Assembly (NCBI RefSeq): GCF_029837695.1
Contig: NZ_JAOEEA010000001.1
Span: forward strand, 248,001 to 312,000
Origin: Pseudomonas sp. GD04019
GTDB lineage: Bacteria > Pseudomonadota > Gammaproteobacteria > Pseudomonadales > Pseudomonadaceae
Direction of reading: 5' to 3'
DNA length: 64,000 nt
The stretch's first letter is position 1. Every line of letters begins with the position of its first letter. Below are positions 44,304 through 53,702 of this stretch, piece by piece. Both the position numbers and the translations under genes were made by a program. The notes beneath the pieces were generated by a model. That model was given only the letters and a program-made list of their open reading frames with translations. It was not told the origin of the DNA and searched no databases.

Positions 44304-45062
44304 ATGCATAGCACCTCGGCACTACCACGCAGTAACGGCAGCACTTCCATTCTCGGCCTGTTCGGCCTCTGCCTGGTGCTCATCGCCGCCTTCGGCCCGA
44401 CCGTGCAGCAACCAGCCCTGTACCACGCCTTCGCCGACCAGCGCGCTCTGCTCGGCATCCCCCACGCCCTCGACGTACTTAGCAATCTGCCGTTCCTGCT
44501 GCTCGGCCTGTTCGGCATGAGCCGCCTGCGGCAGATCGTCGATGCCCGCTGGCAAGGCCTGTATCTGCTGCTGTGCCTGGGACTGCTGCTGACCTTTCTC
44601 GGCTCCAGCGCCTATCACCTGGCACCCGCCGACGCCGGCCTGCTCTATGACCGACTCGGCATGCTGGTGCTGTTCGCCGCCATCCTCGGCCTGGCCGCGG
44701 CCGATCGTCTGGGCTTCACCGCGGCGCGCATGACCGCACTCGGCGTGGCACTCGGCGGCAGCGCGGCGCTCTGGGCCTGGTACACGAGCGGCAACCTGCT
44801 GCCCTGGATAGTGCTGCAGGCCGGCGGCATGCTCCTGCTGGTCATGCTCGCCTGCTGCCGGCCGCGGCGCGATGCCCACGCGCTCAGGCTGGGCCTGTGC
44901 GTGGTCTGGTATGCCCTGGCCAAGCTGTGCGAGCTGAACGACAGCGGCCTGTTCCACCTGAGTGGCGAGTGGTTGTCCGGCCACAGCCTCAAGCACCTGC
45001 TCTCCGGCCTCGCCGTGCTGCCGCTGCTGCTACCGCTGTTTGCCAATCGCACGAAGCACTAG
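44304..45062 (+). CDS. CREST-superfamily membrane protein (alkaline ceramidase/PAQR-like)
   Basis: A 252-residue protein with about seven TM helices. It carries the sparse signature of the CREST superfamily (alkaline ceramidase, PAQR receptor, Per1, SID-1, TMEM8): VLSNLPF at 59-64, S102-x-x-H105 in helix 2 (SSAYH), Asp116 in YDRL, and H227-SLK-H231 near the C-terminus. In characterised members the His and Asp residues bind Zn and hydrolyse amide bonds. No bacterial substrate is known to me, so the activity is inference. The start has a GAAGGAG ribosome site. It converges with the binding-protein gene, overlapping by 4 nt. Confidence 0.8.
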   Translation: MHSTSALPRSNGSTSILGLFGLCLVLIAAFGPTVQQPALYHAFADQRALLGIPHALDVLSNLPFLLLGLFGMSRLRQIVDARWQGLYLLLCLGLLLTFLGSSAYHLAPADAGLLYDRLGMLVLFAAILGLAAADRLGFTAARMTALGVALGGSAALWAWYTSGNLLPWIVLQAGGMLLLVMLACCRPRRDAHALRLGLCVVWYALAKLCELNDSGLFHLSGEWLSGHSLKHLLSGLAVLPLLLPLFANRTKH

Positions 45063-45874
45063 AGACGCGGCCGCCAGCTATCGGCATCGCCGGAGTACAG
45101 CGCCTCCTGCAAACGCTTGAGCTCACCGCGCTGGGCGAAGCGCGCCAGCTCCTCGTTGAAGCTGCGCAGCAGCGCCTCGGCCGCCGGGTCATCCTTGCGG
45201 AACAGCAGGCGCAGCGGCTCGGTATTGAGGTAGCGCGGGTGGTGGGTGATGGCCTGCTCGCCGGGGAACAGGCGGCGCAGCATGGAATAGCCCACGGCGC
45301 GGTCCTGTGGGTGCAGGTCGATGCGTTTGAGTTCGAGCAGGCGGAAGGCGGTGTCTTCCTTGCTGTTCTGCTCGATGCGCAGCAGGCCTTTCTGCAGGGC
45401 CGCGTCGAACTGCGGGCCGTAGGAGTAGCCGAGGGTGGTACCGATGCGGTAGTTCTTGAGGTCTTCGACGCGGGCCCAGTCGAACGACAGATCCTTGCGG
45501 TGGAACAGCACTATCTCCCCGCGCACCAGCGGCTCGCTGCACACCCCGTAGTCCAGGCGCATGGGGCTGCAGCTGTAGGGCATGATCGCGTCCAGCGCGC
45601 CCTGCTGCAGCATCAGCACATTGCGATCCCAGGGATAGAAGACGAACTCCACCTGGCGGCCGGCGGCGGCGAACACGGCCTTGACCAGGCGCGCCAGGGC
45701 CCCGGCATCCGCGCGCTGCTGGTCGACGTAAGGCACCCAGTCGCCGGTGCCGATGCGCACCACCCGCTCGGCCTGGGCCAGCGGAACGAATGCCAGTAGC
45801 ACGCCCAGCAGCAGACCGCGCAGCAGCGGCAAGCGTGACAACCTGTGGCAAGGGCAGACAGACGACTGAAACAC
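45059..45874 (-). CDS. Periplasmic substrate-binding protein, type-2 (orphan)
   Basis: A 271-residue periplasmic binding protein of the SBP_bac_3 amino-acid type. The signal peptide is LRGLLLGVLLAFVPLAQA, and the mature protein begins ERVVRIGTGDWVPYVDQ. It includes MPYSCSPMRLDYGVCSEP and the LGYSYGPQFDAALQ hinge region. The start is the GTG at 45874 with GAGGTG 5 nt upstream; it gives a proper signal. No permease or ATPase gene is adjacent, so it either joins a remote transporter or serves as a sensor or other periplasmic protein. It overlaps the CREST gene by 4 nt, tail to tail. Confidence 0.83.
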   Translation of the reverse strand: MFQSSVCPCHRLSRLPLLRGLLLGVLLAFVPLAQAERVVRIGTGDWVPYVDQQRADAGALARLVKAVFAAAGRQVEFVFYPWDRNVLMLQQGALDAIMPYSCSPMRLDYGVCSEPLVRGEIVLFHRKDLSFDWARVEDLKNYRIGTTLGYSYGPQFDAALQKGLLRIEQNSKEDTAFRLLELKRIDLHPQDRAVGYSMLRRLFPGEQAITHHPRYLNTEPLRLLFRKDDPAAEALLRSFNEELARFAQRGELKRLQEALYSGDADSWRPRL

Positions 45875-45983
45875 TGGGCACCTCACGACACGGACCACTG
45901 TGCGTCCCTGTGTTCGAGTGGCCTGGCCACTCCACACCCGTTACAGCTTAGTCGAGCCGCACATTGAGGGCGGCCCCCACCCG

Positions 45984-46445
45984 TCAGCCGCGCAGACGCT
46001 GGGTCAGGCCGCGGAGGAAGTTGCGCAGCAGCTGGTCACCACAGGCGCGGTAGTTCTTGTGCTCGGGGCTGCGGAACAGGGCGCTGAGCTCGGCCTTGGT
46101 CATCGGCAGGTCGGCGGCACGCAGGATCTCGTGCATGTCGTCGTCACGCAGTTCGAAGGCCACCCGCAGCTTCTTGAGGATGATGTTGTTGGTCAGGCGC
46201 TTCTCCACCGGCAGTGGCGGGCGACTCTCGTCGCGGCCGCGCTTGTGCAGTACCAGACCGGCTAGAAAGTGCCCCAGCACCTCATCGGTGCAGGGCTGGA
46301 AGCCCTCTTCGTCGTCCTTCTTCAGCAGCGGCGCCACCGCCTCGGGGGCGAGGCTGTAGTCGGCCAGCTGGCAGATACCGGCCAGCTGGGCATCGCTGAT
46401 ATCCAGCAGGTAGCGCAGGCTGCGCAGCACGTCGTTGTTGTTCAT
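45984..46445 (-). CDS. DUF1456 family protein (YehS-like)
   Basis: A 153-residue cytoplasmic protein made of two copies of the DUF1456 domain. The first begins NNNDVLRSLRYLLDISDAQL and the second NNIILKKLRVAFELRDDDMH, each about 65 residues and helical. The protein resembles E. coli YehS, whose function is not established. It lies 39 nt downstream of tcdA on the same strand and may be co-transcribed. No catalytic residues stand out. Confidence 0.9.
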   Translation of the reverse strand: MNNNDVLRSLRYLLDISDAQLAGICQLADYSLAPEAVAPLLKKDDEEGFQPCTDEVLGHFLAGLVLHKRGRDESRPPLPVEKRLTNNIILKKLRVAFELRDDDMHEILRAADLPMTKAELSALFRSPEHKNYRACGDQLLRNFLRGLTQRLRG

Positions 46446-46484
46446 CGGGAAACTCTCAGTGGCGCCCTCGGGCGCGGAAGAAGA

Positions 46485-47294
46485 CTAGTCGGATTTGCCC
46501 GCGCGCTCGGCCGGGCGCCGCGCGCCAGCCACCAGCTTGTCGATGATGCGCGCCGCCGCGGCCATGCCGAAGCTCGCGGTGACCATCATCACCGCGCCGA
46601 AACCACCGGCGCAGTCGAGTTTCACTCCCTCGCCGACGAAGCCCTTGGCCTGGCATACAGTGCCGTCCGGCTTGGGGTAGCGCAGCTGCTCGGTGGAGAA
46701 CACGCAGGGCACGCTGTAGGTGCGCCCCGGCGTACGGGAGAAGTTGTAGTCGCGGCGCAGGGTGCTGCGCACCTTGGCGGCCAGCGGGTCGTTGAAGGTC
46801 TTGTTGAGGTCGGCGACCTGGATCTGCGTCGGGTCGACCTGCCCACCAGCACCGCCGGTGGTGACGATTTGGATCTTGCGCCGCTTGCACCAGGCAATCA
46901 GCGCCGCCTTGGCCGCCACACTGTCGATGCAGTCGATCACCGCATCGAGCTGCTCGGTGATGTACTCGGCCATGGTCTCGCGGGTGACGAAGTCGGCCAC
47001 CGCGTGCACGGTGCAGGCCGGGTTGATGGCGCGGATGCGTGCGGCCATCTCGTCGACCTTGGCCTTGCCCACGGCGCCGTCGATGGCGTGGACCTGGCGA
47101 TTGGTGTTGGTGATGCACACGTCGTCCAGATCGAACAGCGAGATCTCGCCGACCCCGGAGCGGGCCAAGGCCTCGGCCGCCCAGGAGCCGACGCCGCCGA
47201 TGCCGACCACCGCCACGTGCGCCGCCGCCAGGCGCTCCAGCCCCTCGCGCCCGTACAACCGGGCTATACCGCCGAAGCGCTGTTCGTCTGCCAT
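46485..47294 (-). CDS. tcdA: tRNA threonylcarbamoyladenosine dehydratase TcdA (CsdL)
   Basis: A 269-residue E1-like enzyme that cyclises t6A at position 37 of ANN-decoding tRNAs to ct6A using ATP. The Rossmann loop VVGIGGVGSWAAEAL starts at 29, FDLDDVCITNTNRQ follows, and the DAVIDCIDSVAAK segment is typical. In E. coli TcdA receives sulfur through CsdA-CsdE and the genes are adjacent. Here three unrelated genes plus a DUF1456 gene separate them and the strand is opposite. Confidence 0.96.
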   Translation of the reverse strand: MADEQRFGGIARLYGREGLERLAAAHVAVVGIGGVGSWAAEALARSGVGEISLFDLDDVCITNTNRQVHAIDGAVGKAKVDEMAARIRAINPACTVHAVADFVTRETMAEYITEQLDAVIDCIDSVAAKAALIAWCKRRKIQIVTTGGAGGQVDPTQIQVADLNKTFNDPLAAKVRSTLRRDYNFSRTPGRTYSVPCVFSTEQLRYPKPDGTVCQAKGFVGEGVKLDCAGGFGAVMMVTASFGMAAAARIIDKLVAGARRPAERAGKSD

Positions 47295-47385
47295 CTCACC
47301 GCCCTCAAGAATCGGCCGGCATTATACGGCCAGGGGCCGACGCACGCTTCGCTATAGTGCATGGACGGTCCGCGTGGAGTTCGCC

Positions 47386-48528
47386 ATGCGCAACTTCAAC
47401 TATTACAACCCGACACGCATCCTGTTCGGCGCCGGACAGATCGCCGGCCTGGCCCAGCAGATTCCCGCCGACAGCCGGGTGCTGGTCACCCACGGCGGTG
47501 GCAGCATCCTGCAGAACGGCGTGTGGCAGGAGGTCGAGCAGGCCCTGGCCGGCCACTGGATCAGCCGCTTCGCCGGCATCGAGGCCAACCCGCAGTACAG
47601 CACCCTGCTGCGCGCGGTGGAACAGGCCCGCCACGAACATTGCGACTTCATCCTCGCCGTCGGCGGCGGCTCGGTGATCGATGGCAGCAAGTTCATCGCC
47701 GCCGCCCTGGCCTACCCCGGCGAGCCGTTCGACCTGCTCAGCGGCACGCCGATCCGCCGTGCCCTGCCCCTGGGCTGCGTGCCGACCCTGGCCGCCACCG
47801 GCTCGGAGAGCAATCCCCACGGCGTGCTCTGCCACGCCGGCCTGCAGGCGCGCCTGCCGTTCTCCAGCCCCTGCCTGTACCCGCGCTTCGCCGTGCTCGA
47901 CCCCTGCACCACCTTCAGCCTGCCGCCACGGCAGATCGGCAACGGCGTGGTCGCCACCTTCGTGCATACCCTGCAGCAGTACCTCGCCCTGCCCAGCGAC
48001 ACGCCGCTGCAGAGCCGCCAGGCCGAGGGCCTGCTGCTGACCCTGCTGGAGGAAGGCCCCAAGGCCCTGGCCAACCCGCTGGACTACGCCAGCCGGGCCA
48101 ACCTGATGTGGTGCGCCAGCCAAGCGCGCAGCGGCCTGCTCGGCTGCGGCGCGCCGCAGGACGACGGCCTGGACGTGCTCGGCCGCCAGCTCAGCCTGCT
48201 CTATCACCTCGACCACGCGCAGAGCATGGCCCTGCTGCTGCCGGCGCTGCTCGGCGAGCGCGAACCGGCGCACCTGGCCAAGCAGCTGCAGTACGCCGAG
48301 CGGGTGTGGGGCCTGCAGGGCGGCTCGGAGCAGCGCATCGTCGCCGCCATCGCCGCCACCGAGGGTTTCTTCCGCCGTATGGGCGTGGCCACCCGCCTGT
48401 CCGCCCACGGCCTGGACGCCGAAGCCGTGGAGGAAGTGCTGACCCAGCTGCAACGCCGCGACGCCAGCGGCGAGCGCCCGGCGATCGACCTGCCGGCCTG
48501 CGCACGCATCCTCCTGCGCGCCCTGTGA
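47386..48528 (+). CDS. YqhD-like iron-type alcohol dehydrogenase with altered metal site
   Basis: A 380-residue protein alignable without gaps over most of its length to E. coli YqhD, an NADPH aldehyde reductase. The NADPH site VGGGSVIDGSK at 92-102 and ATGSESN near 137 are kept. Of the four YqhD metal ligands (Asp194, His198, His267, His281), the equivalents here are Ala190, His194, Asp263 and His277. The conserved His271 is Arg267. Two ligands and a site His are thus changed while the frame is intact. The start at 47386 has GGAG upstream; the frame stays open far upstream without similarity. Activity on aldehydes is doubtful. Confidence 0.9.
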   Translation: MRNFNYYNPTRILFGAGQIAGLAQQIPADSRVLVTHGGGSILQNGVWQEVEQALAGHWISRFAGIEANPQYSTLLRAVEQARHEHCDFILAVGGGSVIDGSKFIAAALAYPGEPFDLLSGTPIRRALPLGCVPTLAATGSESNPHGVLCHAGLQARLPFSSPCLYPRFAVLDPCTTFSLPPRQIGNGVVATFVHTLQQYLALPSDTPLQSRQAEGLLLTLLEEGPKALANPLDYASRANLMWCASQARSGLLGCGAPQDDGLDVLGRQLSLLYHLDHAQSMALLLPALLGEREPAHLAKQLQYAERVWGLQGGSEQRIVAAIAATEGFFRRMGVATRLSAHGLDAEAVEEVLTQLQRRDASGERPAIDLPACARILLRAL

Positions 48529-48695
48529 CGACGCGCGATGGAACTCCGCGGCGGCTGCGCCTGCCCAAGCCGGACAGGCGCGCCTGTCGCAGGTCCGGCG
48601 GTGCTATACAGGCCAGTGGCTGCGGGGTAGCATGCGCGCCGACCGGCGTCCGCCGGCCCTTTCCCTGTTCCTTTCTGCGGAACCTCTAAGCAGCC

Positions 48696-51293
48696 ATGCC
48701 AACGCGCAAACTCGGTATCAATCTGGTGGTCATCGTGGCGGTCGCCGCCCTGTTCACCGGCCTCTGGGCACTCTACAACCGTCCGGTCAGTGCCCCGGAC
48801 TGGCCGGAGCAGATCTCCGGCTTCTCCTTCTCGCCGTTCCGTGTCGGGCAGAGCCCGCAGACCGGCGTCTACCCGAGCGACGCGCAGATCCGTTCCGACC
48901 TGGAACTGCTGAGCAAGCAGACCGACAGCATCCGCACCTACTCGGTGGACGGCAAGCTGGCGGACATCCCGCGCCTGGCCGAGGAATTCGGCCTGCGCGT
49001 GACCCTCGGCGTGTGGATCGGCAACGACCTGGAGCGCAACGAGCGCGAAATCGCCAAGGCCATCGAGTTGGCTAACGAGTCGCGCAGCGTGGTGCGGGTC
49101 ACCGTGGGTAACGAGGCGCTGTTCCGCCAGGAGATCGAGGTCAAGGACCTGATCGCTTACATCGACCGGGTCCGCGCCGCGGTCAAGGTGCCGGTGAGTA
49201 CCTCCGAGCAGTGGCACATCTGGCAGGAAAACCCCGAGCTGGCCAAGCACGTCGACCTGATCGCCGCTCACGTGCTGCCGTACTGGGAATTCGTGCCGAT
49301 GGAGGACTCCACCGAGTTCGTCCTCGAGCGCGCCAAGGACATGAAGCGCCTGTTCCCGAAGAAGCCGCTGCTGCTCTCCGAAGTGGGCTGGCCGAGCAAC
49401 GGCCGCACCCGTGGCGGCGCCGAGGCGGATCAGGCCGAACAGGCCGTGTACCTGCGCAACCTGGTCAACACCTTGAACTCCAAGGGCTACAACTACTTCG
49501 TCATCGAGGCCTTCGACCAGCCGTGGAAGGCGAGTGAAGAAGGTTCGGTAGGCGCCTACTGGGGCGTGTACAACCTCGACCGCCAGGCCAAGTTCGCCTT
49601 CGAAGGCCCGGTAGTGGCCATTCCGCAATGGCGCATGCTGGCCGTGGCTTCGGTGGTGATGGGCATGCTGGCCCTGGCCCTGATGCTGATCGACGGTTCC
49701 GCCCTGCGCCAGCGCGGCCGCACCTTCCTGACCTTCGTCGCCTTCGTCGGCGGCTCCGCCCTGGTGTGGATCGCCTACGACTACAGCCAGCAGTACAGCA
49801 CCTGGTTCAGCCTGACTGTCGGCGGCCTGCTCGGCATCGGCGCGCTGGGCGTCTTTATCGTCCTGCTCACCGAAGCCCATGAGCTGGCCGAAACGGCCTG
49901 GACCCGCACCCGCCGCCGGCCGTTCCTGCCAGTGCTGACCGACACCGCCTACCGGCCCAAGGTGTCGATCCACGTGCCCTGCTACAACGAACCGCCGGAG
50001 ATGGTGAAGCAGACCCTGGACGCCCTGGCGGCCCTGGACTACCCGGACTACGAAGTCATCATCATCGACAACAACACCAAGGACCCGAAGGTCTGGGAAC
50101 CGGTCGAGGCTTATTGCCAGCAGCTCGGCGAGCGCTTCCGCTTCTTCCACGTGGCGCCCATCGAAGGCTTCAAGGGCGGCGCGCTGAACTACATCCTGCC
50201 GCACACCGCGCCGGATGCCGAAGTGATCGCGGTGATCGACTCCGACTACTGCGTCAACAAGAACTGGCTCAAGCACATGGTGCCGCACTTCAGCGATCCG
50301 CAGATCGCCGTGGTGCAGTCGCCGCAGGACTACCGCGACGGTGACGAAAGCACCTTCAAGAAGCTCTGCTACGCCGAGTACAAGGGCTTCTTCCACATCG
50401 GCATGGTCACCCGCAACGACCGCGACGCGATCATCCAGCACGGCACCATGACCATGATCCGCCGCAGCGTGATGGACGAGCTGAAGTGGGCCGACTGGAC
50501 CATCTGCGAAGACGCCGAGCTGGGCCTGCGCGTGTTCGAGAAGGGCTACTCGGCGGCCTACGCCCACGAAAGTTTCGGTCGTGGCCTGATGCCCGACACC
50601 TTCATCGACTACAAGAAGCAGCGCTTCCGCTGGGCCTATGGCGCCATCCAGATCATGAAGGGCCACGCGCGCAGCCTGTTCCGCGGCGAAGGCTCGGAGC
50701 TGACCCGCGGCCAGCGCTACCACTTCATCGCCGGCTGGTTGCCGTGGATCGCCGATGGCCTGAACATCTTCTTCACCGTCGGCGCCCTGCTCTGGTCGGC
50801 GGCGATGATCATCGTGCCGAACCGGGTCGACCCGCCGCTGATGATCTTCGCCATCCCACCGCTGGCGCTGTTCTTCTTCAAGTTCGGCAAGATCATGTTC
50901 CTCTACCGCAAGGCGGTGGGCGTGGACCTGGCGCGCTCGTTCCAGGCGGCCATCGCCGGCCTGGCGTTGTCGCACACCATCGCCAAGGCGGTGCTGTACG
51001 GGACCTTCACCAAGACCATCCCGTTCTTCCGCACGCCGAAGATGGCCAGCAACCACGGCATCATGGTGGCCCTGGCCGAGGCCCGCGAAGAGGTGTTCGT
51101 CATGCTCCTGCTGTGGGGCGCGGCGATCGGCATCAGCTTCGCCCAGGACATCGGCAACGCCGACGTGAAGTTCTGGGTCGCCACCTTGCTGGTGCAGTCG
51201 CTGCCGTACCTGGCGGCGCTGCTGATGGCCCTGCTGTCCTCCCTGCCCAAGCCGCAGGAAAAGGACGCCGGTGAGCCGGCTGGCGCGGCCTGA
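48696..51293 (+). CDS. ndvB: NdvB-type glucan synthase: GH17 domain fused to GT2 glycosyltransferase
   Basis: An 865-residue inner-membrane enzyme. A short N-terminal TM anchor (about 6-24) precedes a GH17-like periplasmic domain (about 40-305) with its acid/base Glu140 in VGNEALF and nucleophile Glu229 in SEVGWPSNG. TM helices follow at 310-400, then a GT2 domain with DSDYC near 516, CEDAELGLRV near 603 and QRFRWAYG near 642, and C-terminal TMs. The P. aeruginosa orthologue makes periplasmic cyclic beta-1,3-glucans linked to biofilm antibiotic tolerance and, as I recall, also neighbours dapE. A strong terminator follows. Confidence 0.93.
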   Translation: MPTRKLGINLVVIVAVAALFTGLWALYNRPVSAPDWPEQISGFSFSPFRVGQSPQTGVYPSDAQIRSDLELLSKQTDSIRTYSVDGKLADIPRLAEEFGLRVTLGVWIGNDLERNEREIAKAIELANESRSVVRVTVGNEALFRQEIEVKDLIAYIDRVRAAVKVPVSTSEQWHIWQENPELAKHVDLIAAHVLPYWEFVPMEDSTEFVLERAKDMKRLFPKKPLLLSEVGWPSNGRTRGGAEADQAEQAVYLRNLVNTLNSKGYNYFVIEAFDQPWKASEEGSVGAYWGVYNLDRQAKFAFEGPVVAIPQWRMLAVASVVMGMLALALMLIDGSALRQRGRTFLTFVAFVGGSALVWIAYDYSQQYSTWFSLTVGGLLGIGALGVFIVLLTEAHELAETAWTRTRRRPFLPVLTDTAYRPKVSIHVPCYNEPPEMVKQTLDALAALDYPDYEVIIIDNNTKDPKVWEPVEAYCQQLGERFRFFHVAPIEGFKGGALNYILPHTAPDAEVIAVIDSDYCVNKNWLKHMVPHFSDPQIAVVQSPQDYRDGDESTFKKLCYAEYKGFFHIGMVTRNDRDAIIQHGTMTMIRRSVMDELKWADWTICEDAELGLRVFEKGYSAAYAHESFGRGLMPDTFIDYKKQRFRWAYGAIQIMKGHARSLFRGEGSELTRGQRYHFIAGWLPWIADGLNIFFTVGALLWSAAMIIVPNRVDPPLMIFAIPPLALFFFKFGKIMFLYRKAVGVDLARSFQAAIAGLALSHTIAKAVLYGTFTKTIPFFRTPKMASNHGIMVALAEAREEVFVMLLLWGAAIGISFAQDIGNADVKFWVATLLVQSLPYLAALLMALLSSLPKPQEKDAGEPAGAA

Positions 51294-51302
51294 TAGCTCG
51301 CG

Positions 51303-51370
51303 GGGTGGATGTCGCCTTGTACATTCACCTGGACTGCGCTCGGTGGATCGATGAAGCGCGATCCACCCTA
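51303..51370. repeat. Inverted repeat after ndvB
   Basis: GGTGGATCG...CGATCCACC forms a hairpin inside a wider GGGTGGAT / ATCCACCC pair. It resembles widespread Pseudomonas intergenic palindromes. It lies between the ndvB stop and its terminator. Confidence 0.6.
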
Positions 51371-51372
51371 CG

Positions 51373-51404
51373 AAACGGCGGCCTTGGGGCCGCCGTTTTG
51401 CTTT
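51373..51404 (+). terminator. Rho-independent terminator of ndvB
   Basis: AAACGGCGGCC pairs with GGCCGCCGTTT across a TTGG loop and is followed by TTTTGCTTT. This is a strong intrinsic terminator for the ndvB transcript. Confidence 0.92.
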
Positions 51405-51466
51405 GTAGGAGCGAGCTCTGCTCGCGAACTGCGCGGTAACACTTCGCGAGCAGAGCTCGCTGCTAC
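51405..51466. repeat. REP doublet (inverted pair)
   Basis: Two 23-bp arms, 51405-51427 and 51444-51466, match as inverted copies with one mismatch and a 16-nt spacer. Each arm has the form GTAGGAGCGAGCTCTGCTCG, a common Pseudomonas REP sequence. It begins directly after the ndvB terminator and ends 67 nt before dapE. Confidence 0.9.
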
Positions 51467-51494
51467 CGTCTTCGGCACCATCGTTTTGCTTTAG

Positions 51495-52684
<1,190 letters not shown>

Positions 52685-52685
<1 letters not shown>

Positions 52686-52884
52686 AAATCCATGAACATG
52701 CCTGCTACGCAACCCGATAGCTGCGTGACTCGCGATGCTCGCCCTTCGGGCCCGCCTGCGGCGGTTCAGCCGCAATCGGCTGTGAGGCGGTACTCGCTCC
52801 TCGCCTATCTATTCGATATGTCTCATCGCTGCGTTCCGTCCGCCTTGCTCTCGGGCCGCTCGCGACGGCCTGTTCATGGATTTT
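52685..52884. repeat. Spacer bounded by a 14-bp perfect inverted repeat (dapE-rlmA)
   Basis: AAAATCCATGAACA (52685-52698) is perfectly complementary to TGTTCATGGATTTT (52871-52884). The arms bracket 172 nt that contain smaller palindromes (GCCCTTCGGGC; GCGGTTCAGCCGC) and GGGCCGCTCGCGACGGCC. No credible coding frame lies inside. The left arm overlaps the dapE stop and the right arm ends 4 nt before the rlmA start. A MITE-like insertion is likely. Confidence 0.78.
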
Positions 52885-52888
52885 TCGC

Positions 52889-53692
52889 ATGCTGATCTGC
52901 CCGATCTGCCAGGCGCCGCTGAGCGCGGTCGACAATGGCCTGGCCTGCCCGGCCAACCACCGCTTCGACCGCGCCCGCCAGGGCTACTACAACCTGCTGC
53001 CGGTGCAGCACAAGAACAGCCGCGCCCCTGGTGACAACCAGGCCATGGTCGAGGCACGCCGGCGCTTCCTCGACGGCGGTCATTACGCGCCGCTGGCCAG
53101 GCGCCTGGCCGAACTGGCCGCCGAGCGCGGCCCACGCACTTGGCTGGATATCGGTTGTGGCGAGGGCTACTACACCACGCAGCTCGCCGAGTTGCTGCCC
53201 GGCGCCGACGGCTATGCCCTGGACATCTCCCGTGAGGCGGTGAAGCGCGCCTGCAAGCGTGCGCCGGAGCTCAGCTGGCTGGTAGCGAGCATGGCCCGCG
53301 TGCCGTTGAGCGATGCCAGCTGCGACCTGCTGGCCAGCGTGTTCAGCCCGCTGGACTGGCAGGAGGCGCTGCGCCTGCTCAAGCCCGGCGGCGGCCTGCT
53401 GCGCATGGGCCCGACCCGCATGCACCTGATAGAACTGCGACAGAAGCTGTACGACGAGGTGCGCGACTACGACGACCAGAAGCACCTGGAGCTGATCCCC
53501 GCGGGCATGCGCCTGGCCCACAGCGAGACCATCACGTTCCCGCTGCAGCTGACCGACGCCCAGGCCCGCGCCGATCTGCTGGCCATGACCCCGCACGGCT
53601 GGCGCGCCAGCGCCGAACGCCGCGCCGCTGTGATCGCCGAAGACTTCGAAGTGACCGTATCCATTCGCTACGATTGGATCGAGAAAATCTAG
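52889..53692 (+). CDS. rlmA: 23S rRNA (guanine745-N1)-methyltransferase RlmA
   Basis: A 267-residue SAM enzyme that methylates G745 of 23S rRNA hairpin 35. The N-terminal zinc finger is formed by Cys4, Cys7, Cys20 and His24 (CPIC...CPANH). The SAM motif WLDIGCGEGYYT lies near 87-98. The segment RARQGYYNLLPVQHK is family-specific. There is no recognisable ribosome site before ATG 52889; the upstream 14-bp repeat arm occupies that place. It lies 203 nt after dapE, the order I recall in other pseudomonads. Confidence 0.95.
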   Translation: MLICPICQAPLSAVDNGLACPANHRFDRARQGYYNLLPVQHKNSRAPGDNQAMVEARRRFLDGGHYAPLARRLAELAAERGPRTWLDIGCGEGYYTTQLAELLPGADGYALDISREAVKRACKRAPELSWLVASMARVPLSDASCDLLASVFSPLDWQEALRLLKPGGGLLRMGPTRMHLIELRQKLYDEVRDYDDQKHLELIPAGMRLAHSETITFPLQLTDAQARADLLAMTPHGWRASAERRAAVIAEDFEVTVSIRYDWIEKI

Positions 53693-53702
53693 AGAGCCCA
53701 CC

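Noticed and set aside
46762..47385. An N-terminal extension of the YqhD-like protein by about 208 codons
   Set aside because: The extension is antisense to tcdA and has no similarity to the family; the ATG at 47386 gives the normal length and has a ribosome site.
47386..48528. Calling the YqhD-like gene a pseudogene
   Set aside because: The frame is full length, the NADPH motif and overall fold residues are preserved, and only metal-site positions differ, which suggests altered function rather than decay.
52692..52895. A small plus-strand frame inside the dapE-rlmA spacer
   Set aside because: It lies within the inverted-repeat unit, lacks a ribosome site and overlaps the rlmA start; better explained as repeat sequence.
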